A stretch of DNA of 64,000 bases from Euryarchaeota archaeon UBA557 (GTDB lineage: Archaea > Thermoplasmatota > Poseidoniia > Poseidoniales > Thalassarchaeaceae). Below are positions 35,855-44,406 of this stretch, in pieces. The stretch is taken from positions 124,001 through 188,000 of the forward strand of contig DARI01000002.1 in the NCBI GenBank assembly GCA_002503285.1. The letters run 5' to 3'. The notes under the pieces are model-generated. The model was not told the DNA's origin. It made no database searches and was given only the letters and a program-made list of their open reading frames with translations. The position numbers were made by a program, and so were the translations under genes. How positions within the stretch are numbered: position 1 is the first letter of the stretch; each line of letters opens with the position of its first letter.

Positions 35855-37993
35855 TTACTCAACCTCCACGAAGTTGGAGCGGAAACCGAAAGGCTCGAAT
35901 GCCTCTCCGCTAGAATCATAATATTGCCTCATCCATTCTACGAAATGGAGTCGAGCCGCGTGAATGTTTGGACTGAAAATACCTAATGCCCATGCAAATA
36001 TCTGAACAGATAACCATCCGATAAAGAATACAGGCACTAAGTATAATTCTGCTTCCATCATTGGTTCCCATAACATATTTCCAGTTTCTGCAATTTTTAC
36101 ACCAACTATTCCTACAGCGAAAAGACGGACATATGAAATCACTGATGGCATCATACCCATTGCTTCAATAGGTGCAAGAATAAGAGATACTGCAATTGGG
36201 ATACCATGATACTTGTAAAGTGTCCAAATCAGCATAGCTACAGAAGACAGTGCAACAATAGCGCCAGGTAGCATCAAATGTTCCACATCAAGGCCATATT
36301 TACTGTGACCTAAGTACCCATATGAAAAGAAGAATCCCCCAATTAGTAGTAAAATCCAAACCCCATGTTCGAAAAATGCAGCAACCAGGCCTATGTGGCC
36401 GTGATCTGTACCATAAAATAACACATCTCTGAATCCAATTAGTTTACCAGTAATAATGTGGAAGAATCCAACGTAGATTGTCAATATTATGAGGTCGTTT
36501 AGATGCGTTCCTACTCTGTGGAATGGGAACGACAGAGTGATGCCGTAGCCTAATTTTGCCACGGGACCATAGCCGTGATCGAGATCAAAGGGGTAAAGGT
36601 TGGCGAGGAAAGCCACTGGAGACAAATTCTCGCCATACATGTAATGACCACTTGGATCTTTCATATAACTACCATCAGCATAAGTGAGTTTTTCGTAAAG
36701 GAAAATTTCCCATCCGGCAAACTCTGCGTAGATATAGCCAAAAATGAGAGTTCCTAATCCTATGTAAATCAAGAACTTTCCACCGAGTTCAATCATCTCA
36801 TTGGATTTAGCTTTGCTGAATACATAAGCGCCAAGAGCAAGAGTTACTAATCCATACGCCATATCTCCGAGCATCATTCCAAAGAAAATTGGATAAGTTA
36901 CAAACATAAATAAAGTAGGATCAATTCTTCCATAAGCAGGCCTACCTACAGCATCAGTTAACAATTCCATAGGCTTACTTAATTTCCTTTCATGATAAGA
37001 AATCGGAGGCATTTCTTGATGGTGATGCTCAGAGTGACCATGCCCTCCACCACCTGCCTTTAATTTGAATGGCGTGACTTCGGTGTACAAACAAGTATCT
37101 TTCAATGCTGATTGAACTTCATCAGAACGAGATAATTCCACCCAGCCGTCAATGAAGAATGCATGTTCTGAAACTCCTATTTTAACTGGTGCTGTGAGAA
37201 TGTTATGATCCCTTTCAATAACTTCGAGACCACAGGCCAATGATGGCCCGAATTCATCAGACCAAGCATTTATTTCGTCAGAAATAGATTCTTCTTCTGA
37301 AATTAAATGATTAATTTTTAATTGTAATTCAGATAGTAATACAGAGGTTTTTCCTATCATATTTGCTGGAATATTGATTGCTTGGAAGCCTGATTGGTTT
37401 AAGCTTGTTTGTACGCGATTTGAATGTTCATTTCTTACGAATATTGCTACTACTTTGATTCCATTAGATGTGCCATGAGAATAGATGCCTGAAAAATCAC
37501 CATCATCAATTTTAGATTCAATCTCGGAAATACTTCCAGAGATTTTTCCAACAAACGAAGAGAGAGATGAGTACCCAGACAAAAGATCAATATCGATTTC
37601 AAGAGATGAAAGTAATTCTAGTATTTCTTTTTGTTCTTGAGCACTAGACAGAGAGTTTGTAAGTGACTCAAGGCGGCTACTTTTTTGAAGAAGTTGTTCT
37701 ACAGCCTCATTTAGACTATTATCTAATTCAGACCTCACTTTATCTGCAGAAATCGGAGACTCGGGGCCTTTGAAATTAACAATTGAAGCAGCAGATCGTA
37801 ATTTATTGAGGCGCTTACCTACTACTTCGGATTCTTCTTTAGGAATCCCGAGCTTGAAACCGTCATCAGTACCGTCATATTCGATGAAATGTATTGCATT
37901 AAGTTTAGCTAAGATATCTAGAACCTCATCAATTCTCCCTTTAGAACCAGCGGCTAGTATCCTACCCATGCGCTGCGTTTTAATTTGAGACAT
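35855..37993 (-). CDS. atpI: A-type ATP synthase subunit I (a)
   Basis: 712-residue stator subunit: a cytoplasmic half with coiled coils (residues 1 to about 355) and a membrane half with eight helices that forms the ion half-channels. Conserved YVRLFAVGIVGVKIAE contains the essential Arg. An unusual Gly/His-rich loop (GGGGHGHSEHHHQEM, near residue 320) joins the halves. AGGTGGT precedes the ATG. Confidence 0.96.
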   Translation of the reverse strand: MSQIKTQRMGRILAAGSKGRIDEVLDILAKLNAIHFIEYDGTDDGFKLGIPKEESEVVGKRLNKLRSAASIVNFKGPESPISADKVRSELDNSLNEAVEQLLQKSSRLESLTNSLSSAQEQKEILELLSSLEIDIDLLSGYSSLSSFVGKISGSISEIESKIDDGDFSGIYSHGTSNGIKVVAIFVRNEHSNRVQTSLNQSGFQAINIPANMIGKTSVLLSELQLKINHLISEEESISDEINAWSDEFGPSLACGLEVIERDHNILTAPVKIGVSEHAFFIDGWVELSRSDEVQSALKDTCLYTEVTPFKLKAGGGGHGHSEHHHQEMPPISYHERKLSKPMELLTDAVGRPAYGRIDPTLFMFVTYPIFFGMMLGDMAYGLVTLALGAYVFSKAKSNEMIELGGKFLIYIGLGTLIFGYIYAEFAGWEIFLYEKLTYADGSYMKDPSGHYMYGENLSPVAFLANLYPFDLDHGYGPVAKLGYGITLSFPFHRVGTHLNDLIILTIYVGFFHIITGKLIGFRDVLFYGTDHGHIGLVAAFFEHGVWILLLIGGFFFSYGYLGHSKYGLDVEHLMLPGAIVALSSVAMLIWTLYKYHGIPIAVSLILAPIEAMGMMPSVISYVRLFAVGIVGVKIAETGNMLWEPMMEAELYLVPVFFIGWLSVQIFAWALGIFSPNIHAARLHFVEWMRQYYDSSGEAFEPFGFRSNFVEVE

Positions 37994-38008
37994 TCTTTAC
38001 CACCTGAA

Positions 38009-38323
38009 TTATTTTCTAAAATAGTCAACAACCAATTTAACTGCTTTATCTCGATTCTTTTTGCCAGAGTTATGGACTTTTTCTCCCGCGTCATGTCCTT
38101 CCTTGGAAACCATTTCAGCCTCTGACCCTGCAGATTGCCTAGTCTCAGAAATTAAATTCTGAGCATCAGACTCAGAAATTGATTTACCCTCAACAACGAT
38201 TTCTGATGCTTTTTGTCTCGCTTTAGAAATAATCATTGTTGCTTCCTTCTTTGCTTCTGACAGCCTCTCGGTTGCCTCCATTTCTGCATCTTTTATTGCT
38301 CTTAGGACATCTGCTCGAGACAT
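38009..38323 (-). CDS. atpH: A-type ATP synthase subunit H (G-like)
   Basis: Peripheral-stalk partner of AtpE, 104 residues, a single Ala/Glu/Lys-rich coiled coil with a basic C-terminus. Identity rests on composition and on its place as first gene before atpI. AAAGGTGT precedes the ATG. The 138-base gap upstream holds the promoter for the whole operon and, divergently, for the methyltransferase at 38462. Confidence 0.88.
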   Translation of the reverse strand: MSRADVLRAIKDAEMEATERLSEAKKEATMIISKARQKASEIVVEGKSISESDAQNLISETRQSAGSEAEMVSKEGHDAGEKVHNSGKKNRDKAVKLVVDYFRK

Positions 38324-38461
38324 AGTTACACCTTTTATTATCTACGGGACTTGAGAGTAGTTTATCATGGTAACCTATCGCAGGAGTAGAATACTACAAA
38401 ATAAAAAAATGTGTAATCCCAAGATGGAACTAACCAAATATGATGAGTAAGTAGGCGTTAT

Positions 38462-39172
38462 GTGGATACTGAAATAATTGGAGAGTCCGATTGGAAAGAA
38501 TTGCAACGTAATTTAGAAGCCACTATTCCCGTATATGACAGGATAAACAATTTTGCGACATTGGGACAAGTCAAAAGATGGAGGAGTAGAGCGGAAAATT
38601 TGCTTCCTAAAGAAGGGCACATCTTAGAAATTGGATGCGGACCAGGAAGTTTTGCTGAAACTGTAAAGGGACGGAGATTATTTTGCTTGGACCCCATACC
38701 TGAAATGTTAAGGATTGCCGAAACAAGAGTTAACAAAAGAAGAAAAGAATTAGGATATTCAATGGCAGAATTTCATATAGGAACTGCTGAAAAATTACCA
38801 TTTGAAGATAATTGTTTCGACGCAGTCTGTACATTATTTTCATTTAGGGATTGGTTTGATAAAAGAAAGGGATTATCGGAAGCAAAAAGGGTTTTGAAAC
38901 CAGGAGGCCTGATCATAATCGTAGACCCGGCGAAAATTAATTCTTTTCATGGCTTTTTAGGATTGATTTGGATGAAATATTGGGTTGGAAGTTATGCAAG
39001 ATTAATTTGTAAACAAAAAGAACATCCTTGGAAATGGTTAACAAAGACATATGTAAGTTTTGGAACTACAAAAAAATATACAAAAATGCTTAAAGAAGAA
39101 GGTTTTGAAGATGTTAAAGGAAAGATAATATTTCCAGGAATGGCAACAATATGGACTGGTAAAGTAAGTTAA
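38462..39172 (+). CDS. SAM-dependent methyltransferase (UbiE/MenG-like)
   Basis: 236-residue class I methyltransferase. IPVYDRINNFATLGQVKRWR is the quinone-methyltransferase opening, ILEIGCGPGSFAETV the SAM loop, GTAEKLPFEDNCFDAVCTLF motifs II-III and EAKRVLKPGGLIIIVDPAK the post-core block. Methylation of demethylmenaquinone is plausible for a respiring archaeon, but the substrate is not proven. GTG start. Its 3' end overlaps the convergent reductase gene by 4 bases. Confidence 0.85.
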   Translation: MDTEIIGESDWKELQRNLEATIPVYDRINNFATLGQVKRWRSRAENLLPKEGHILEIGCGPGSFAETVKGRRLFCLDPIPEMLRIAETRVNKRRKELGYSMAEFHIGTAEKLPFEDNCFDAVCTLFSFRDWFDKRKGLSEAKRVLKPGGLIIIVDPAKINSFHGFLGLIWMKYWVGSYARLICKQKEHPWKWLTKTYVSFGTTKKYTKMLKEEGFEDVKGKIIFPGMATIWTGKVS

Positions 39173-40275
39173 TGTTTCGTTAATTTAAAAAATGATCTAC
39201 ACGTAATTGCATTCCATATAAAAGGTTTAGTAAATCGGTTAAATAATATATTTATCATCCAATCGGGTAATCTAAATATTATACTTCCTAACTTAAATGC
39301 TCTTTTGGAATTTCTCATCACTTTTCCCATTTGATGCTTCCACCTAATTTCATATTCAATCAAAGGCAATCCAGAACTTAAATGTTCAGAAATAACTTGG
39401 CCTGCAATTCTGCCCCCTACCATGGCTATAGTTATTCCAGCTCCGTTTGAAGGTAGGACCATACCGGCAGCATCACCAACAATGAGATAATTTTTATTTA
39501 CAAATGAATTGATTGTTCCTGACATCGGAAGTGATCCTGCCCCCTTAAATGTTATATTACCTTTATAGTTTGAAACGAATTCGTCTGTAAAATCATTTAT
39601 TGATTTACCTTTAGAAAAACTTCTTTGGATTCCCAAACCGATGTTTGCACCATTTTTTTTAGGAAACATCCATGCATATCCGCCAGGTGCAATCGAGCCA
39701 AAATGTAATTCTACCGAATCAGAAAAAATTCCATCCATGAGAACAAACTTTACCGGAATATTCAAAGATTTATCTGACCAGAATTTTTTACGTAATGGGT
39801 CATTATGACCGCCAGCACCAACTATTATTTTTGCCCTTAACTTCATCCCACATTTTAGAATCACATATTCTCCTTCAACTTCCAAAACTCGTTTCCCTAA
39901 GAGGTATTTTGCACCATAGGATTTAGCCAATTTTACTAATTCCTCATCATGCCTAACTCGATTGAGTATTAATCCTTCGAATTTATACTTTAGAGATTTT
40001 CCCGATGGGGGAACTAGATGCATTTCTTCCGTACGCCTAGAAATGGCCTCATCTGAAGTTCTGAAAAGATCATCCATATCGGGGACATTTGGGCACAGAC
40101 GTCGCATTTCATCATTAGTAGGTACTAATTCTCCACATTGCAGTGGAGAACCTATCGGATTTCGTCCATCTACAACAAGCACCTTATGTCCATTTTTGGC
40201 TATATATCTAGCAGTAGTAGATCCAGCCGGACCCCCACCTATTATTATTACGTCCCAAACCTCATCTTCGACCAT
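39169..40275 (-). CDS. Geranylgeranyl reductase family flavoprotein
   Basis: FAD enzyme of 368 residues that saturates isoprenoid chains of archaeal lipids or quinones. VIIIGGGPAGSTTARYIA is the FAD-binding fold, the Cys-containing PLQCGELV block near 45 is typical of the family, and LIVGDAAGMVLPSNGAGI is the second FAD motif. It is followed upstream, 22 bases away on the same strand, by GGPP synthase, so the two form a lipid-synthesis unit. Confidence 0.92.
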   Translation of the reverse strand: MVEDEVWDVIIIGGGPAGSTTARYIAKNGHKVLVVDGRNPIGSPLQCGELVPTNDEMRRLCPNVPDMDDLFRTSDEAISRRTEEMHLVPPSGKSLKYKFEGLILNRVRHDEELVKLAKSYGAKYLLGKRVLEVEGEYVILKCGMKLRAKIIVGAGGHNDPLRKKFWSDKSLNIPVKFVLMDGIFSDSVELHFGSIAPGGYAWMFPKKNGANIGLGIQRSFSKGKSINDFTDEFVSNYKGNITFKGAGSLPMSGTINSFVNKNYLIVGDAAGMVLPSNGAGITIAMVGGRIAGQVISEHLSSGLPLIEYEIRWKHQMGKVMRNSKRAFKLGSIIFRLPDWMINILFNRFTKPFIWNAITCRSFFKLTKH

Positions 40276-40297
40276 AATGGCACCATCATTTTAATAA

Positions 40298-41278
40298 TTA
40301 TAATCTCCTATTTTGCGAAGCAATGGCTATATCTTTCATTAAATTTTTGGCGTTACTTTCAGGCAATAAGTCGAGATGATTTAATGCCCTATCTATATGA
40401 TTCATGATTAACTGCTTGACATATTCAAATGAGCCTGATTTTACTAGTAAGGTAGTTAATTCCTGCCACCTATCATCACTAAAATTATTCAGAATATCTG
40501 CTAGTTGTTCTCTTTCAATACCATGAAGGATTGTTAAAGAATGTATTAATGGCAACGTCATTTTACCTTCATGGACATCAGTTCCCTTTGGTTTACCCAT
40601 AGAAGTATCTCCAGTTAAATCAAGTAAATCATCAACCAATTGAAAGGCTCGACCTAATTCTATTCCAAAATTTTCTAAAGATTTGATGACATCTGAGTTT
40701 GCTCCTGCAATTATTCCGGCACACGAACAAGCCGAGGCGAATACTCCGGCGGTTTTACCATCTACTATTGAATAATAATTTTCTGGAGTTGTACTTAAAT
40801 TACTAATATGTTCAAACTGTAATAATTCTCCAGAAGCAAGATTAGCAGCTGATTTTGCCATTTTTTCGATTACTATATTATCGTATTTTCCGCCTAATGA
40901 AAATCCAATAACAAATAAATAATCTCCTGCGATAATTGCATGAGACAAACCATGACTGGTATGTAAAGTGGGCATTCCTCTCCTAGTTTTAGACTGATCA
41001 TAAACATCGTCATGAATCAGTGTTGCAGTATGAATTATTTCTGATGCCAGGGCCAGATCCATTACTATTGATTCATCTTTTCCCCCGGCTGCATCAAATG
41101 CTAATAGTGCCAAAATAGGGCGAAATCTTTTACCTCCTACCAGTAATATATCTCTTACAAGCGACATTGTGGGAGCCTCATTACCTGCCATTTTATGCAA
41201 TACTAATTCCTCTAAAGCCTCATCAATACGATTTTTTATATCTGATAAGTACGGGTTGGTAAAGAATACATTTTCCAT
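40298..41278 (-). CDS. Geranylgeranyl diphosphate synthase
   Basis: All-trans polyprenyl synthase, 326 residues from ATG 41278; TTG 41317 would add 13 residues. First aspartate motif DDVYDQSKTRRG, second FQLVDDLLDLTGD, plus GKRFRP near the N-terminus and KGTDVHEGKMTLPLI, which places it in the GGPP synthase group. It makes the C20 chain for archaeal ether lipids. A TATATG box about 30 bases upstream suggests a nearly leaderless mRNA. Divergent from the gene at 41370. Confidence 0.93.
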   Translation of the reverse strand: MENVFFTNPYLSDIKNRIDEALEELVLHKMAGNEAPTMSLVRDILLVGGKRFRPILALLAFDAAGGKDESIVMDLALASEIIHTATLIHDDVYDQSKTRRGMPTLHTSHGLSHAIIAGDYLFVIGFSLGGKYDNIVIEKMAKSAANLASGELLQFEHISNLSTTPENYYSIVDGKTAGVFASACSCAGIIAGANSDVIKSLENFGIELGRAFQLVDDLLDLTGDTSMGKPKGTDVHEGKMTLPLIHSLTILHGIEREQLADILNNFSDDRWQELTTLLVKSGSFEYVKQLIMNHIDRALNHLDLLPESNAKNLMKDIAIASQNRRL

Positions 41279-41369
41279 ATTATTGTAACGACTAGTAGGG
41301 GTCGCATATATCAACAAGTGTGTGTGCGCTCGTAACGAGTACAGTACGTACTCCCAAAAGGTGGACGCG

Positions 41370-42440
41370 ATGGGTAATAAAATTAATATCGTTACTTTAA
41401 ATTCCTTTGATTGTAATGTTACAGAAATATTAACAACTAATCTAAGTTCAAACGGAATTAAGAATATTGATGCAGAAATTTCAATAGGGACTGGATTGAA
41501 TAGTAGTTTGGAAGAACTTAGTCAAGGCAAATTTGATGTTTTAGCCCTTCCAGCAGTTGATTTGCATGGAAATGAAACAGATATGATTAGATTTGAATGT
41601 GAGGTAAATGGTGCAATCACTCCAAAAAGACCAAATTTTTTATTAATTTCTGAAAATAAAATTGATTATCAACCTAAATCTGCGATTATTCTTTGTGATT
41701 ATAAAATAATAAGAAGGCAATTGAGAAGATCAAGAAAGGATTTAAGAGTCCTTAGTAGTGAAGCTTTCTTATCAATATCTAAACTGAATTTAGAACATGA
41801 AAATCAAATTGAAAAAATAAAATGGATGGAAGAAAGTAAAAAGGATGGAATCATAGATGGTTATGTAACTTCTAGAAAAATGTATGATGAATTAAGCCTA
41901 AATGGGAGAAGGCATACTTTACTTCCAGATCCTAAAGATAGAGGTGGTTCACATTTTCTTCCCTTACCTTATTCAGATTTAATTATATTAATAGTTAGGA
42001 AGAGTTCTCCTAAATCTTTAACTAATTCAATATCTGAAAAAGAGGGTGTTACTATTTGGTGGATTCAAAATAAAATTATTGGTAAAATAGAATCATCTGA
42101 ATTACAAAATTTAGGAATCTTAGTTAGGCACAGAAGAGTAAGATCATTAATGGAAGAAGCAGAAAAAAATAAAGATTTGACACTAGAGCAAGCGTGTCAT
42201 GATTCTGAAGGTGAAGTTTTGGATTCTGAAGTACACGTTGAAATTAAAATGGAAAAAATTTCAAAAAATGGTAAGAGGACAGTTGGCATACAGCGATTAA
42301 TACCAATATCTAAATTCGAATATGCCACAATATCATTGATTAAAGATTGGAATATCATGCTGAAAGAGGCTTCACAAGAGATACCACATGATTTTGATGT
42401 AGATATTATGGGAGAACCATTTATTGATTTAAATGAGTAA
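41370..42440 (+). CDS. Uncharacterised protein, possible hydroxymethylbilane synthase-like fold
   Basis: 356 residues from ATG 41370, which has AAAGGTGG 6 bases upstream (an open frame runs back to GTG 41322). Parts recall HemC by position: a 'GKFDVLALPAVDLHG' block where HemC has 'G.iDiAVHSlKDlP', a RRQLRRSRKDLRVL stretch where HemC has 'RRxAQLxxxrPDL', and DGIIDGYVTSRKMYDEL where HemC has 'yDAiiLAxAGLxRL'. Key HemC arginines and the cofactor Cys are not convincing. No other heme gene is near. It may be a non-enzymatic homologue or unrelated. Confidence 0.6.
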   Translation: MGNKINIVTLNSFDCNVTEILTTNLSSNGIKNIDAEISIGTGLNSSLEELSQGKFDVLALPAVDLHGNETDMIRFECEVNGAITPKRPNFLLISENKIDYQPKSAIILCDYKIIRRQLRRSRKDLRVLSSEAFLSISKLNLEHENQIEKIKWMEESKKDGIIDGYVTSRKMYDELSLNGRRHTLLPDPKDRGGSHFLPLPYSDLIILIVRKSSPKSLTNSISEKEGVTIWWIQNKIIGKIESSELQNLGILVRHRRVRSLMEEAEKNKDLTLEQACHDSEGEVLDSEVHVEIKMEKISKNGKRTVGIQRLIPISKFEYATISLIKDWNIMLKEASQEIPHDFDVDIMGEPFIDLNE

Positions 42441-42535
42441 TCATTTATTTTATATTGTTAAAAGTATAGTTTTATTATAAAATTAAGCGGAATCAATATC
42501 AGTTAGATGGCCCTAGCATCAAAGGAGGGAACGTA

Positions 42536-43465
42536 TTGAGCATTGATATGATTTTATTAGATTCCCTCTATAAAAAAAAATTAACAGGACTTAGGGATTT
42601 TGCTGAAAATAGAGGGATAACTAAAAATGGATCTGTAGAAGTTCTAAGAGCTAGGCTGATTAAAAATGAAATACTTGGATTATGTGACTTATCTTGGGAT
42701 GGAATTCAGGCTATATCTCACAAAGAAATTGGAGAAATATTAAAAATATTTGGAATAAAATCTTCTGGTTCACACAAAGAGAGAAGGCAACGATTATGGC
42801 TTCATTTAAATTTTGATTCAAGAAGAATGACCATAGAAAGACTTGTGGAATTAGATAGAGAGACATTGTATGATTTATGTCAGAAACTAGAAATGCCATT
42901 AACAGGAACTAGGGCAGTATTAATGGGAAGAGTAGCGGGAGTACTGACTAATCATTTGAACGGTTGGGGGAAAATAAAGCGGAACCTCAATAGAAATGGA
43001 TTGAAATTAGATAATGACAATTTATTATTAAATGAAATATTGGGTTCACAAGTGGAAAATGATAAAAGTTATGAAGATTTTATAATTCCAGTTCCCATTG
43101 CCACGTTAGAAGATGCAAAGGATTTATTGAAAATTGGAATTGAAAAAGAAGATGAAAAAATAAAAAATGATATAAAATTGATAATATCTAGAATAGAGGA
43201 TCTAGATAGATTAATTGGGACAATATTAAAGCAATATATGGGTAAATGGAGTCAGAAAGAAAGAGATTTATTGATCCGTTTGGCAACAAGAACTGAGTGG
43301 CCAATTGAAGAGAAAATTGTTAAAAAAAGGTTTATAGCCGTATCAAATGATATTGCTGAAGCAAAAGGTGCATCAATGATTGAAATAAATATAGTTGGAT
43401 CTAAGGTAAATATGAGTACTGAAGAAACAATAGAAAGAATTAGGTCAAAAATAAATAATTTTTAA
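42536..43465 (+). CDS. Protein with three SAP-like motifs
   Basis: 309 residues. Three helix-extended loop-helix motifs of SAP type are visible: about residues 8-43 (LTGLRDFAENRGITKNG), 60-92 (IGEILKIFGIKSSGSHKERR) and 104-138 (LYDLCQKLEMPLTGTRAVLM). SAP motifs usually bind AT-rich DNA. The C-terminal 150 residues are charged and helical, with no match. It starts at TTG 42536 behind GGAGG (7-base spacing). A nucleoid or chromatin role is inference. Confidence 0.68.
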   Translation: MSIDMILLDSLYKKKLTGLRDFAENRGITKNGSVEVLRARLIKNEILGLCDLSWDGIQAISHKEIGEILKIFGIKSSGSHKERRQRLWLHLNFDSRRMTIERLVELDRETLYDLCQKLEMPLTGTRAVLMGRVAGVLTNHLNGWGKIKRNLNRNGLKLDNDNLLLNEILGSQVENDKSYEDFIIPVPIATLEDAKDLLKIGIEKEDEKIKNDIKLIISRIEDLDRLIGTILKQYMGKWSQKERDLLIRLATRTEWPIEEKIVKKRFIAVSNDIAEAKGASMIEINIVGSKVNMSTEETIERIRSKINNF

Positions 43466-43473
43466 AGAGAGGT

Positions 43474-44406
43474 TTATTCAGGTAATCGAAAAAACCCAAA
43501 TCTTGGCTCAAGTATTTCGCTTCGTAAATCTCTTAAATCTTCAATCGAGTCCTCAGCAAGTTCTCGTGAAATTCCTACCAAGGTACAAGCTTCAACCAAT
43601 ACATCATACTCCACGCCAACGCCGGTGTCCAGTCTCTTGATTGCCTCAATTATTACTTGAGAAGCATCTTTAGAATTTAATTTTGAAGAATTATTATCAA
43701 TAACAGGTACGCTTTCAATTATTTCAGAGTTCTCAATTTCGGGAGCATTTGTCCTACCTAGGGCACTAGATAATGCTTTCAAAATTCCCAAGCGATAGAC
43801 CTCAGAATCAAACTCTGGATAATGTTGTCTTGCCATTATTGTTCCTTCTATTAAGTCATTAGGGACGCCTGAGGACTTCATAGATTCCTGAGTTAGATCT
43901 GCCTCTATAGAATTGTCATGAGAATTAAGCCTTCTCAGAGTTGCATCAGAGGTATCAATTAACCAATTTAAGTATGTTTCTTGATTTATAATACAAAATT
44001 CTTCTGCTCGAAATGAGGTAAAAATTCCACCTTCCTCTCCTTCAAACCAGTTCGATTTACCAATAAGTGCCATCAAGAATCGGTCGCCGGATTCAAATCT
44101 AGCATGCAATTCTTCTATATCTAATTGCAACTCTGTTTGAAATGGTGCTACATTGAATCTATGATTTCCTGTTGGGTCCCTCAATACTCCACTAAAACTT
44201 GGCCCGTTATCTCCTTCCCTTCTGTCAAGCCTTTCAATTACGCCACACACTAATGCACGATTCACCATTATGCCTAATTTAGTGATTACGAAGGCTGGAT
44301 CATATTCTCCCGAACCCCTAGAAGTAAGATTTGCTTCAGCAAACTCTTGGGCAAAAATTCTAATTGCAGATTGCCTTTTTATTCTTTTGCTTCCTTCTGA
44401 AATCAT
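43474..44406 (-). CDS. RPA-associated OB-fold protein
   Basis: 310 residues, matching the archaeal RPA-associated family (COG3390 type). An OB fold occupies about residues 25-140 (KLGIMVNRALVCGVIERLDR, then GVLRDPTGNHRFNVAPF), and a C-terminal helical domain of about 60 residues closes the protein. ATG 44406 overlaps the TGA of the RPA gene (ATGA) and is preceded by GGGGGGT, so translation is coupled and the two probably form one single-strand DNA-binding complex. Confidence 0.85.
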   Translation of the reverse strand: MISEGSKRIKRQSAIRIFAQEFAEANLTSRGSGEYDPAFVITKLGIMVNRALVCGVIERLDRREGDNGPSFSGVLRDPTGNHRFNVAPFQTELQLDIEELHARFESGDRFLMALIGKSNWFEGEEGGIFTSFRAEEFCIINQETYLNWLIDTSDATLRRLNSHDNSIEADLTQESMKSSGVPNDLIEGTIMARQHYPEFDSEVYRLGILKALSSALGRTNAPEIENSEIIESVPVIDNNSSKLNSKDASQVIIEAIKRLDTGVGVEYDVLVEACTLVGISRELAEDSIEDLRDLRSEILEPRFGFFRLPE

